Positions 16,319-24,502 of a stretch of DNA of 64,000 nt are shown here, one piece after another. A program made the position numbers and the translations under genes. The notes below the pieces were generated by a model. It ran no database searches. It was not told the origin of the DNA and worked only from the letters and a program-made list of their open reading frames with translations. The first letter of the stretch is position 1. Each line of letters opens with the position of its first letter. Origin of the DNA: Actinocatenispora sera (GTDB taxonomy: Bacteria; Actinomycetota; Actinomycetes; Mycobacteriales; Micromonosporaceae); assembly GCF_018324685.1 (NCBI RefSeq), contig NZ_AP023354.1, forward strand, positions 248,001-312,000. Reading direction: 5' to 3'.

Positions 16319-16363
16319 TTGACAGATAACCCGGTTCGGCGGTGTACTCCTCCGTAAGCGCTT
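16319..16363 (+). promoter_or_regulatory. Promoter with a LacI-type operator upstream of the GH16 gene
   Basis: TTGACA at 16319-16324 is a consensus -35 box, and TGTACT at 16343-16348 lies 18 bp downstream as a -10 candidate. AAGCGCTT (16356-16363) is a perfect palindrome at the expected transcription start. It matches the CG-centred core of LacI-family sugar repressor sites such as CebR boxes. Repression released by a glucan oligosaccharide is a reasonable reading. No lacI gene is present nearby. Confidence 0.6.
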
Positions 16364-16463
16364 CCGTCCGCATTCACCCCGATGTGTACGGACGTGTTCC
16401 CCTGCGGGCGGTGCCCCTCGGCGACCCGCCCGCGCTCGCCTCGGATGCACCGCGGAGGTCACC

Positions 16464-17858
16464 GTGAGCAGATCGATCAGGCACCGAATCCGGCTGGCAC
16501 TCGTCGCGGGGGCGGCACTCGCCCTCGCCGCGCTCGGCACTGCCGTACCGTCCGACGCCGCGCCGTCGCGGGACGCCGCCCCCCGCGCGGTACCCGCGCC
16601 GCCGACCGGGTGGAGCACGGTGTTCAGCGACGACTTCGGCGGAGCCGCCGGCACCGGGGTGAACCGGTCCGACTGGCTCTACGACACCGGTACCGGCTAT
16701 CCCGGCGGCGCCGGCAACTGGGGCACCGGCGAGGTCGAGACGATGACCGACAGCACGACCAACGTCTACCAGGACGGCTCCGGCCACCTGGTGATCAAGC
16801 CCGTCAACAGCAACGGAAGCTGGACCTCCGGCCGGATCGAGACGCAACGTACCGACCTCGCCGCGCCGGCCGGTGGCCAGCTGCAGGTGACCGCCTCGAT
16901 CAAGCAGCCGAACCCGGCGAACGGTCTCGGGTACTGGCCGGCGTTCTGGATGCTCGGTGCCGCGGCGCGGCCGGTCGGCGCGACGAACTGGCCGAGCATC
17001 GGCGAGATCGACGTGATGGAGGACGTCAACGCGCTCAGCGAGGAGGCCGGAACGCTGCACTGCGGCGTGAACCCGGGCGGTCCGTGCAACGAGACGAACG
17101 GGCTGGGCAGCGGGCTGCGCGGCTGTTCCGGCTGCCAGACCGGCTACCACACGTACTCGGTGGTCATCGACCGGCGGAACACCTCGGCCGAGCAGATCCG
17201 CTGGTACCTGGACGGGACCAACTTCTTCACCGTGAACGAGAGCCAGGTGGGCACGAGCACCTGGCAGGCGGCGGTCGACCACGGGTTCTTCGTCATCCTG
17301 AACGTGGCGATGGGCGGCGGCTTCCCGAACGGGGTGTGCGGTTGCGGCACGCCGATCGGGTCGACCAGCTCCGGCGCCGGGATGAGCGTCGACTACGTGG
17401 CCGCCTACGCGACCTCGTCCTCGACCCCGCCGCCCACCGGTGGCGGTACCGACGCGTACTCGACGATCCAGGCCGAGGGGTACTCGGCGGCGTCCGGCGT
17501 GACCACCGAGACGACCACCGACACCGGCGGCGGGCAGGATGTCGGGTGGATCGCCAACGGCGACTGGGCCGAGTACGACGGGGTCGACTTCGGATCCAGC
17601 GCGGCCACCCAGTTCCGGGCCCGGGTCGCGTCCGGTGCCGGTGCCGGCATCAGCGGGCTCGTGCAGGTACGGCTGGACTCCCGGTCGGCCGCGCCGATCG
17701 GCAGCTTCGCGGTCGGCAACACCGGCGGCTGGCAGAGCTGGCAGACGATCCCGGCGAACATCAGCGGGGTGACCGGCACGCACACGGTCTTCCTGACGTT
17801 CAGCAGCGGCCAGCCGGCCGACTTCGTGAACCTCAACTGGTTCACCTTCGGCCACTGA
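16464..17858 (+). CDS. Secreted GH16 endo-beta-glucanase with a C-terminal CBM6
   Basis: A 464-residue extracellular enzyme. A signal peptide (about residues 1-33, ending SDAA) precedes a GH16 beta-jellyroll domain (about 50-315) with the catalytic motif GEIDVMEDVN (nucleophile and acid/base Glu around an Asp). WPAFWML and GGFPNG also fit laminarinase-type GH16 enzymes. A short Pro/Gly linker (SSSTPPPTGGG) leads to a CBM6-type carbohydrate-binding domain (about 330-464; IQAEGYSAASGV, GDWAEYDGV, FVNLNWFTF). It likely cleaves beta-1,3- or mixed-linked glucans outside the cell. The GTG start follows GGAGG at 5 bp. A LacI-like site overlaps its promoter. It could serve nutrition or trimming of the cell's own glycan. 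Confidence 0.94.
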   Translation: MSRSIRHRIRLALVAGAALALAALGTAVPSDAAPSRDAAPRAVPAPPTGWSTVFSDDFGGAAGTGVNRSDWLYDTGTGYPGGAGNWGTGEVETMTDSTTNVYQDGSGHLVIKPVNSNGSWTSGRIETQRTDLAAPAGGQLQVTASIKQPNPANGLGYWPAFWMLGAAARPVGATNWPSIGEIDVMEDVNALSEEAGTLHCGVNPGGPCNETNGLGSGLRGCSGCQTGYHTYSVVIDRRNTSAEQIRWYLDGTNFFTVNESQVGTSTWQAAVDHGFFVILNVAMGGGFPNGVCGCGTPIGSTSSGAGMSVDYVAAYATSSSTPPPTGGGTDAYSTIQAEGYSAASGVTTETTTDTGGGQDVGWIANGDWAEYDGVDFGSSAATQFRARVASGAGAGISGLVQVRLDSRSAAPIGSFAVGNTGGWQSWQTIPANISGVTGTHTVFLTFSSGQPADFVNLNWFTFGH

Positions 17859-17884
17859 CCGACCCGACCGCACCCCGGCGAACC

Positions 17885-17945
17885 CCGACCGGCTCGCTTT
17901 CGGACACCGACCGGCTCGCCTTCGGTTGCCGACCGGCCCGCCGAG
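17885..17945. repeat. 22-bp tandem repeat, about 2.6 copies
   Basis: CCGACCGGCTCGC(T/C)TTCGG starts at 17885 and 17907, and a partial CCGACCGGCCCGC starts at 17929. It lies in the convergent gap after the GH16 gene. GCCGAGCCGGCCGG at the end can pair with earlier units, so it may help to end transcription. Confidence 0.75.
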
Positions 17946-18003
17946 CCGGCCGGATCACCGTCGACGTCGATCGGCATTCAGCGCTGCGAGTACCGCGGGC
18001 AGG

Positions 18004-18828
18004 TCAGGTTCGGGGGTCGGCGGGGGTGGCATCAGGCGCCGGTAGGGTTGTGCCGGCCCACGGCACCCGGTGCGCGGCGGCGGCCAGCAGCAGCCCGGCC
18101 GCGAACGGCAGATCGTGCACCAGGTACCGCCGGGCCAGCCGGGTCGGCTCGGATGCCAACCGGTGCAGCCATTCCAGCCCGGTACGTTGCATCCACGCCG
18201 GCGCCCGGCGCTGCTCGCCGGCGACGAAGCCGATCGCGGCGCCGCAGCCGACGAACCAGCAGCGCGGCAGGTCCGGTACCAGCCGGGCGATCAGCCGTTC
18301 CTGCTTGGGGAAGCCGAGTCCGACGAACACCAGATCCGGCCGGGCGGCGACGACCGCGGCGCACACCGCGTCGAGCTCGGCCGGATCGTCGAAGAACCCG
18401 TACGACGGGGATGCCGCCCCGGCCACCACCAGCCCCGGGTACCGCTGCGCGAGCACCGTGCCGGCCCGGTCGGCGACGCCCGGCGGGCCGCCCAGCAGGT
18501 ACACCGAGCCGGTCCGGGCGGCGAGGGCGGCGGACAGCGACCAGATCAGGTTCGAGCCGGCCACCCGTTCCGGCAGCGCCGCGCCGGCCAGCCGGCTCGC
18601 CCAGACCAGCGGGGTACCGTCCGCGACCACGTAACTGGCCGCCGTCACGTGCCCGCGCGCCTCGCTGTCGCGCCTGGTCAGCCGCAGGATGTCGACGTTG
18701 GGGGTGACGATCGTGCCGCCCCGCCCGGCGGCGGAGTCGGCGGCGACGGCGGCGACCAGTTCGGCCTCGGTGTACGGGTGGAACGCGACGTCGGCGAGCA
18801 CGACGCGATCGGTGACGGGGACGGGCAT
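18004..18828 (-). CDS. WecG/TagA/CpsF-family glycosyltransferase
   Basis: A 274-residue family GT26 enzyme, which adds N-acetylmannosamine(uronate) or a related sugar to a lipid-linked GlcNAc primer. Family landmarks: TPNVDILRL (about residues 42-50), VADGTPLVWASRLAG (about 68-82), YLLGGPPGVADRAG (about 108-121), FVGLGFPKQERLIA (about 165-178) and the late FVGCGAAIGFVAGEQRRAP with WLHRLASEPTRLARRYL. The ATG at 18828 gives a normal family length. It is transcribed away from the sulfotransferase/GT2 pair and probably acts early in the same glycan pathway. Confidence 0.92.
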   Translation of the reverse strand: MPVPVTDRVVLADVAFHPYTEAELVAAVAADSAAGRGGTIVTPNVDILRLTRRDSEARGHVTAASYVVADGTPLVWASRLAGAALPERVAGSNLIWSLSAALAARTGSVYLLGGPPGVADRAGTVLAQRYPGLVVAGAASPSYGFFDDPAELDAVCAAVVAARPDLVFVGLGFPKQERLIARLVPDLPRCWFVGCGAAIGFVAGEQRRAPAWMQRTGLEWLHRLASEPTRLARRYLVHDLPFAAGLLLAAAAHRVPWAGTTLPAPDATPADPRT

Positions 18829-18984
18829 GAGCCGAGACCCTAGCCGAGAGACTACACATCGTTCCCAAGCACATACCGATGGTGACCATATTCGCGAACC
18901 GTCGTTGTACCCGGGGGCGCTGTACCCGGGTCTGCCGATCCGGTGCCCCACGGCCGTACACCGAGCGCGGGAAGCGAGGCATCC

Positions 18985-19947
18985 GTGGTACGTGTGCTGT
19001 TCCTGGGCGGGCTCGGCCGCAGCGGCACCACGCTGATCGAGCGAATCCTCGGCGAGTTGCCCGGCGTGTGCGGCCTCGGCGAGGTCGTCCACCTGTGGCG
19101 CCGCGACGTGCTCGACGACGAGCGGTGCGGCTGCGGCGAACGGTTCTCCCGCTGCGCGTTCTGGCGCGAGGTCGGTACCGAGGCGTTCGGTGGTTGGAAC
19201 GCCGACCTGGCGCTGCGGGTGATCGGGCTGCGCGACGCGATCGAACGCACCCGGTACCTGCCGGAACTCGCCGCGCCCCGGCTGCGCACCGTGCGGGCCC
19301 GGCTGGTCGCCGAGTACACCGAGGCGTACCTGCGGATCTACCGCGCCGCGGCGACGATCGCGGGCGCGTCCGTGGTGGTCGACTCGTCCAAGCACGCGTC
19401 GCTCGCGTTCTGCCTGCGCTGGCAGCGCGACGTCGATCTGCGCGTGGTGCACGTGGTGCGCGACCCGCGCGGCGTCGCGTACTCCTGGACCCGGACCCGG
19501 CTGCGGCCGGAGGCGGACGGCAACGCCGAGATGACGCGCTACCCGCCGGCCCGCTCGGCGTTGCTGTGGAACGCGCACAACGCGGCGTTCGGCGTACTGG
19601 AACGGCTCGGCACACCGGTGCACCGGGTGCGGTACGAGCAGTTCGTCGCGGCACCCGCCGCCGCGGTGGAGGAGATCCGCCGGTTCGCCGACCTACCGCC
19701 CCAGCCGCGCCCGCCGGAGTTCCTGACCGAACGCGGCGCCCGGCTCGGCCGCTGCCACAGCGCCGCCGGCAACCCGATGCGGTTCCTCACCGGCGACATC
19801 GAACTGCGCTGCGACGACGCCTGGCGGGCCGAGCTGCCGGCACCGAGCCGGCGGCTGGTCGGTGCGCTCACCGCACCGCTGCTCGGCGCGTACGGCTACC
19901 CGCTGGGCACCGACCGCCGTCCTGCTCCCGCCGGAGCGGAGCGATGA
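18985..19947 (+). CDS. Second sulfotransferase of the polysaccharide locus
   Basis: A 320-residue sulfotransferase-family protein. The PAPS 5'-loop is LGGLGRSGTTLIERIL (about residues 7-22). The 3'-phosphate segment is VVHVVRDPRGVAYSWTRTR (about 153-171). VVVDSSKHA, and the CGCGERFSRCAFW cysteine-containing segment near residue 50, are typical of bacterial sulfotransferases that act on sugars or lipids. The GTG at 18985 is chosen because it opens the first beta-strand of the nucleotide-binding fold. An upstream in-frame ATG would add 14 residues. It overlaps the GT2 gene by 4 bp. It implies a second sulfation position or a different acceptor. Confidence 0.86.
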   Translation: MVRVLFLGGLGRSGTTLIERILGELPGVCGLGEVVHLWRRDVLDDERCGCGERFSRCAFWREVGTEAFGGWNADLALRVIGLRDAIERTRYLPELAAPRLRTVRARLVAEYTEAYLRIYRAAATIAGASVVVDSSKHASLAFCLRWQRDVDLRVVHVVRDPRGVAYSWTRTRLRPEADGNAEMTRYPPARSALLWNAHNAAFGVLERLGTPVHRVRYEQFVAAPAAAVEEIRRFADLPPQPRPPEFLTERGARLGRCHSAAGNPMRFLTGDIELRCDDAWRAELPAPSRRLVGALTAPLLGAYGYPLGTDRRPAPAGAER

Positions 19948-20927
19948 CCGACCACATCGGACGGTCCATAGTGGAGCACTCTGAGCTTCCCGGGCCGCAG
20001 GCAGCGGGCGGGGATCAGGAGCCCCCCGCGGTGGGGGTGGTGATCGCCACGCACGACCGGCCGGTGCAGGTGCGCGAGGCCATCGCGTCGGTGCTCGAGC
20101 AGCGCTACCGCGGTGCGGTGCGGGTGGTCGTGGTGTTCGACCGGGCCGAGCCGGACGCGGATCTCGCCGGCGACCGGGTCACGGTGCTGCGCAACGACCG
20201 TACCGCCGGGCTGGCCGGGGCCCGCAACACCGGCATCGCCGCACTGTCCACGATGGACGTACCGCTGGTCGCGTTCTGCGACGACGACGACACGTGGCGG
20301 CCGGGCAAGCTCGCGGCGCAGGTCGCCGCGCTCGCCGCCCATCCCGGCGCCGAGTTCGCCACCTGCGGCATCGAGGTCGAGTACGACGGGGCAGTGCGGC
20401 CCCGGCTCGCCGGCACCGACGTGGTCGACCTGGCCGACCTGACCAGGTCCCGGATGTCGATGCTGCACGCGTCGACGTTCCTGATCCGCGCCGACGCGTT
20501 CGCCACCGACCGGCTCGGGCTGGTCGCCGAGGACGCCCCCGGCAGCCAGAACGAGGACTACGATCTGCTGCTGCGGGCCGCCCGGCGGCGTCCGATCGTG
20601 CACGTCGACCGGCCGCTGACCCGGGTGCGCTGGGGCGGCTCGTTCTTCACCCACCAGTACCGGACGAAGATCGACTCGCTGCACTGGATGCTGGACCGGC
20701 ATCCCGAGCTGTCCGCCTGCCGCCCCGGCGCCGCCCGGCTCTACGGGCAGCTCGCCTGCTGGCACGCCGCGGCCGGCGAACGGCGCGCGGCGGTGCGGTA
20801 CGCGGGCCGGTCGCTGCGCCGCAACCCCCGCGAGCCGCGCGCCGCGATCGCGCTGGCCGCCGCGGCCCGCCTGGTGCGGGTCGAGTCGGTCCTGTCCACC
20901 CTGCACCGCCGCGGCCGGGGCATCTGA
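19944..20927 (+). CDS. GT2-family glycosyltransferase
   Basis: A 327-residue GT-A fold enzyme. The N-terminal nucleotide-sugar domain starts at VGVVIATHDRPVQVREAIASVL (split here only by position, about residues 30-50). It contains AGLAGARNTGI and the metal-binding acidic cluster FCDDDDTW (about 110-117). The acceptor part carries NEDYDLLLRAARR with the ED motif and a basic C-terminal helix. There are no membrane segments, so it is cytosolic or peripheral. ATG overlaps the sulfotransferase stop (ATGA), so the two act together: one adds a sugar and the other sulfates it. Confidence 0.88.
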   Translation: MTDHIGRSIVEHSELPGPQAAGGDQEPPAVGVVIATHDRPVQVREAIASVLEQRYRGAVRVVVVFDRAEPDADLAGDRVTVLRNDRTAGLAGARNTGIAALSTMDVPLVAFCDDDDTWRPGKLAAQVAALAAHPGAEFATCGIEVEYDGAVRPRLAGTDVVDLADLTRSRMSMLHASTFLIRADAFATDRLGLVAEDAPGSQNEDYDLLLRAARRRPIVHVDRPLTRVRWGGSFFTHQYRTKIDSLHWMLDRHPELSACRPGAARLYGQLACWHAAAGERRAAVRYAGRSLRRNPREPRAAIALAAAARLVRVESVLSTLHRRGRGI

Positions 20928-21002
20928 CCCGCCACCGGGGTCGATCACGGCGCCCGGTGGCCGGGAATCATGGGCGCGGCCGGACGACGCCGTGGAGGCG
21001 GC

Positions 21003-21848
21003 TCAGTTGGTACGGGCGCGGAGCCACTCGGCGAGGGTCGTCAGGTTCGGGTGGGTCCGGCGCAGTGCGGGCAGGTCGGCCCGGAAACCGGCGGCGGCGA
21101 ACCAGGCGAACATGGTCGCCATCTCGGTCGAGATCGCCCGCAGCTGTTCGATCGGCTGTTCCCGGAACGTCGTTGGCACGCCGGTGACCTCGGTGTACAC
21201 CGTGGCGATCTGGGTGGGCGTCAGCACCTCACCGGCGATCTCCAGGGCGCTGCCGAGGTAGGTCTCCGGCTGCTCGAACGCATCGGCGGCGAACACGCCG
21301 ATGTCGCGCGTGGCGATCATCTGCAGCGGAAGGTCCGGCGGCAGCGCGAGCGTCAGCACCTGCCCGCTGTCGGTCGGCTGCGGGCCCATCCCGGCGAAGT
21401 TGTCCAGGAAGAACACCGGCCGCAGCATCGTCGCGGGCAACCCGAGCTCGGCGATGTGCCGTTCCACCTCGTTCTTGCTCTCGAAGTGCGGGATGCCGCT
21501 GTTGCGCTCGACACCGGCGACCGAGGAGTACACCAGGTGCTTGATGCCGGCGCGGGCAGCGGCGTCGGCGACCGCGCGACCCTGCCGTACCTCGCCGGCC
21601 AGGCCGTCCGGGCCGGTGAACGACTGCACGCTGAACACCCCGTACGCGCCGGCGAGCGCGGCGTCGAGCGACGCCGGGTCGTCCAGGTCGCCGCGGACCA
21701 GGTCGGCACCCGCGTCGGCGAGCGGCTGCGCCTTCGCCAGGTCACGGACCATCGCCCGGACCGGGTGGCCGCGCCGTAGCAGTTCGCGGGCGACCGCGCC
21801 GCCCTGCTGGCCGGTACCGCCGAAGACCACGATCACATCGTCAGCCAT
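21003..21848 (-). CDS. NmrA-like NAD(P)-binding protein
   Basis: A 281-residue atypical SDR of the NmrA/HSCARG type. VVFGGTGQQGGAVARELL (about residues 6-23) is the Rossmann GxxGxxG loop, and VRAMVRD follows. The SDR active-site Tyr-Lys pair is missing, as usual for redox-sensing NmrA proteins. It may act as an NADP(H) sensor or a reductase. The ATG at 21848 has GGAGG 5 bp upstream. It is divergent from a MarR gene, with two palindromes in the gap. Confidence 0.88.
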   Translation of the reverse strand: MADDVIVVFGGTGQQGGAVARELLRRGHPVRAMVRDLAKAQPLADAGADLVRGDLDDPASLDAALAGAYGVFSVQSFTGPDGLAGEVRQGRAVADAAARAGIKHLVYSSVAGVERNSGIPHFESKNEVERHIAELGLPATMLRPVFFLDNFAGMGPQPTDSGQVLTLALPPDLPLQMIATRDIGVFAADAFEQPETYLGSALEIAGEVLTPTQIATVYTEVTGVPTTFREQPIEQLRAISTEMATMFAWFAAAGFRADLPALRRTHPNLTTLAEWLRARTN

Positions 21849-21870
21849 GACTACCTCCATCGGATTTCAT

Positions 21871-21902
21871 TGGCATGCCATTGATAATAGGTGGCATACC
21901 AC
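21871..21902. promoter_or_regulatory. MarR-type operator pair
   Basis: TGGCATGCCA (21871-21880) is a perfect 10-bp palindrome, and GTGGCATACCAC (21891-21902) has perfect 4-bp arms around CATA. They are about two helical turns apart and share the TGGCAT half-site. GATAAT (21883-21888) between them is a plausible -10 for the MarR gene. Confidence 0.65.
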
Positions 21903-21957
21903 GTATTCCCACAGAGAGGATTCTCATACCTGTCACAGAGCCGGGTTATCGTGTGGT

Positions 21958-22410
21958 GTGCCCATCAATCCACAGCCGACCCCGGCCGGCCCGGTCAGCG
22001 CGATGGTGCCGCGGCTGGCCCGGGCGCACTGGCTGGTCGCCGGCGAGCTGCTACAGCGGGTCGGTCTCTACCCGGGCCAGGAACTGCTGCTGATGCAGCT
22101 GTGGGAGCACGACCACCGGTCCCAGTCCGAGCTGGCCCGCGCGCTCGGACTCGACCCGTCCACCGTCGCCCGCACCGTCCGCAGCCTCGAACAGCAGGGC
22201 CTGCTCACCCGTGCCGGATCACCCAGCGACCGGCGCGCCCGGGTGGTGTCGCTGACCCGGGCCGGCCGCGACCTGCGGCCCGCGGTAGAACAGGTCTGGG
22301 CCGACCTGGAGACCATCACCACCCGGGACATGACCCCGCGCCAGCGCGCCGACGCGGTGCGCCTGATGCGGCGGATGGAGGCGACCCTGCAGGCCGCCCA
22401 CGGCGACTGA
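21958..22410 (+). CDS. MarR-family transcriptional regulator
   Basis: A 150-residue winged-helix regulator. PGQELLLMQLWEHDHRSQSELARALGLDPSTVARTVRSLEQQGLLTRAGSPSDRRARVVSLT includes the recognition helix and the beta-wing DRR motif of MarR proteins. The GTG at 21958 is the only start giving the full N-terminal dimer helix. Divergence from the NmrA-like gene across paired palindromes suggests that it represses both, with release by a small phenolic or oxidant. Confidence 0.9.
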   Translation: MPINPQPTPAGPVSAMVPRLARAHWLVAGELLQRVGLYPGQELLLMQLWEHDHRSQSELARALGLDPSTVARTVRSLEQQGLLTRAGSPSDRRARVVSLTRAGRDLRPAVEQVWADLETITTRDMTPRQRADAVRLMRRMEATLQAAHGD

Positions 22411-22500
22411 CCTCGCCACTTTTCGGATGAATGGCCGTCATTCGCCGGCCAAATCGGGAAGATGAGGCGGACACCGTCGTCGTCCGCCGGAGGTTCGGTC

Positions 22501-23340
22501 GTGAGGATCCGTCACCTGGTCGTGGCCGCCGCCGCGAGCGCCGCACTCGTCGCCATCCCCGCCGTCCCGGCGGCCGCGCACCCAGCGGGTCCCGCCGCCG
22601 CCCGTCCCGGGACCGGCTCCGCGAGGCCGGCCAGTTCCGCCATCACCCGTCCCACGACCGGATCCACGAGCCCGGCGGGGTCCGCCATCGCCCGTCCCGC
22701 GACCAACTCCGCGCGCTCACCAGGGTCCGGCACGGCGCGTCCCGCCGGCGAGACGCGCCCGGCGAGCGGCTGCCATGCCGGTACGCCGGCGAACGCCGAG
22801 CCGACCCGGCGGTACTTCCGGGACAAGGCGTACCTCGGCCCGCAGCCGCTGCCGCACCACCGGCCGGTCGGCGCGCTGCTGCACGGGTACCGGCGGCTCG
22901 GCGGGATGACCGAGGCGACGTTCGAGACGCGCTATCGCGACGGCGACCGGTGGGTGTACCCGCCGAACGACGGGTTCGTGGTCCGCGACGGCCGGCCGGT
23001 CGAGCACCGCGAGACGCTGCTGCCCGGCGAGCGCATCGACCGGTTCGGCTATCCGGGCGGCGCGTACCTCGCCCCGACCGGTACGCCGTTCGCGCAGCGG
23101 GCGCTGCCGCCGCAGAACCTCGACACCCCGGACGGCACGCCGGGCAGCAACTACCACGAGTACTGCGTGGTCCGGCCGTTCGCCGTGGACGCCGGGCCGA
23201 TCGCGGCCTGGTTCGGCCAGCCCGGGCACGGCCGCCAGTTCAAGCTCGACCCGGCCTACGTCCCGGCCGCCGGCACCGCCCTCACCGTCGCCTGGCTGCT
23301 CACCCACCACTACCTGACCGAACAGAACCCGGCCGCCTGA
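22501..23340 (+). CDS. Secreted protein with a TNT-like (NAD glycohydrolase toxin) domain
   Basis: A 279-residue exported protein. A Sec signal (about residues 1-28, ending PAAAHP) is followed by a degenerate Ser/Ala/Arg/Pro repeat linker (about 30-95) and a C-terminal domain. That domain resembles the tuberculosis necrotizing toxin family (DUF4237): IDRFGYPGGAYLAPTGTPFAQRALPP with the Arg and the Gln that shape NAD binding, then YHEYCVVRPF and AAWFGQPGHGRQFKL. Known TNT domains hydrolyse NAD+ to ADP-ribose and nicotinamide. GTG 22501 is chosen because GGAGG lies 7 bases upstream. No ESX/WXG partner or immunity-factor gene is adjacent. An enzyme used outside the cell or against competitors is plausible. 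Confidence 0.8.
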   Translation: MRIRHLVVAAAASAALVAIPAVPAAAHPAGPAAARPGTGSARPASSAITRPTTGSTSPAGSAIARPATNSARSPGSGTARPAGETRPASGCHAGTPANAEPTRRYFRDKAYLGPQPLPHHRPVGALLHGYRRLGGMTEATFETRYRDGDRWVYPPNDGFVVRDGRPVEHRETLLPGERIDRFGYPGGAYLAPTGTPFAQRALPPQNLDTPDGTPGSNYHEYCVVRPFAVDAGPIAAWFGQPGHGRQFKLDPAYVPAAGTALTVAWLLTHHYLTEQNPAA

Positions 23341-23419
23341 ACCCGCCCCGGCTCGACCGCGGGGCCGACGCGGCGGGCGATCCGGCGGTCGGGAACCTCA
23401 AGGGCCGCCACGGCACCCG

Positions 23420-24409
23420 TCAGCCGCCGGTGGGAGTCAGCACGATGCGGCCGAAGACCTCGCCGGCGTCCATGCTGCGGTGCGCCGACGCCGCCTGCGC
23501 CAGCGGAAGCAACGCGTGTACCACGGTGCGCAACTCGCCGCGGGCGGCGGCGGCGAACTGCTCGGTCCGTACCGCCTGGCGGTCGGTCACCGGAACCGTG
23601 TCGGCGCTGAACGTGGCGAACGACCACGACCGCTGGAACGCCGCGAACAGTGTCATGCCGAAGTCCACGGGCGGCGGACCGGCGATCGCGCCCACCGCGA
23701 CCAGCCGACCGTTGCGGGCGAGCCGGGTGAGGAACGCCGGCAGGTCCGGGCCCGCCACGATGTCGAGTACCACGTCGTAGTGGTCCGGCGCATCGGCGCC
23801 GGCAGGGCCCACGCTGCCGGCACGGCCGGCGCGGTCGAGTACGTGGGTGGCGCCGAGCTCGCGCAGCCGCTCGCCGCGGCGGGCCGAGGCGGTGGTGACC
23901 GCCACCGCGCCGGCGCCGGCGGAGGCCGCGACCTGCACCGCGGTGATCCCGATGCTGCCGGCGGCGCCCCGCACCAGTACCGACTCGCCGGCGGCGAAGT
24001 GCGCGTGCGCCAGCGCGAAGTGGGCGACGACGCCGGAGCTGCCCAGCGTCACCGCCGTGGCGGCGGACAGCCCGCCGGGCAGCGGGAGGATCTCCTCGAC
24101 CGGGGCGAGCGCCAGCTCGGCGTACCCGCCGCCCAGGCCGGTGAACGCCCACACCCGGCGACCCAGCCAGGAACCGTCGACGCCATCGCCGACCGCGGTC
24201 ACCACGCCCGCGACCTCGCTGCCGGGCACGTGGCCCGGACGGAAGCCGTACCCGTCCAGCGTGCCGCGGCGGATCATCGCGTCGGCGCCGGAGACCCCGA
24301 TCGCCTCGACGGCGATCAGTACCTGACCGGCCGCCGGCACCGGCGCCGGGAGATCGACGACGGCCAGGCCGGCCGGATCGCCGAACGTCTGGATCGTGAC
24401 TGCCTGCAC
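23420..24409 (-). CDS. Quinone-oxidoreductase-like medium-chain dehydrogenase
   Basis: A 329-residue MDR-superfamily NADPH:quinone reductase-type protein. It has a GroES-like N-terminal domain (about residues 1-120; GHVPGSEVAGVVTAVG) and a Rossmann domain with VLVRGAAGSIGITAVQVA (about 142-159). The catalytic zinc Cys/His ligands of alcohol dehydrogenases are absent. The GTG at 24409 follows GGAG at 8 bases. It is divergent from a TetR gene, with a palindrome-containing gap, and so is probably induced by an electrophile or quinone. Confidence 0.9.
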   Translation of the reverse strand: MQAVTIQTFGDPAGLAVVDLPAPVPAAGQVLIAVEAIGVSGADAMIRRGTLDGYGFRPGHVPGSEVAGVVTAVGDGVDGSWLGRRVWAFTGLGGGYAELALAPVEEILPLPGGLSAATAVTLGSSGVVAHFALAHAHFAAGESVLVRGAAGSIGITAVQVAASAGAGAVAVTTASARRGERLRELGATHVLDRAGRAGSVGPAGADAPDHYDVVLDIVAGPDLPAFLTRLARNGRLVAVGAIAGPPPVDFGMTLFAAFQRSWSFATFSADTVPVTDRQAVRTEQFAAAARGELRTVVHALLPLAQAASAHRSMDAGEVFGRIVLTPTGG

Positions 24410-24468
24410 CGGCGTCTCCTCGTACTCGTGGATCGGGGTGGCTCCCGACCGGCGGCCTCGAACGTAAC

Positions 24469-24496
24469 GGACGCCAGCGTCCACTTGGCTAAAGTG
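24469..24496. promoter_or_regulatory. Palindromes between the quinone reductase and TetR genes
   Basis: GGACGC-CA-GCGTCC (24469-24482) is a perfect palindrome, and CACTT-N5-AAGTG (24482-24496) follows directly and reaches into the TetR start region. Either could be the TetR operator. Confidence 0.55.
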
Positions 24497-24502
24497 AGAG
24501 TC

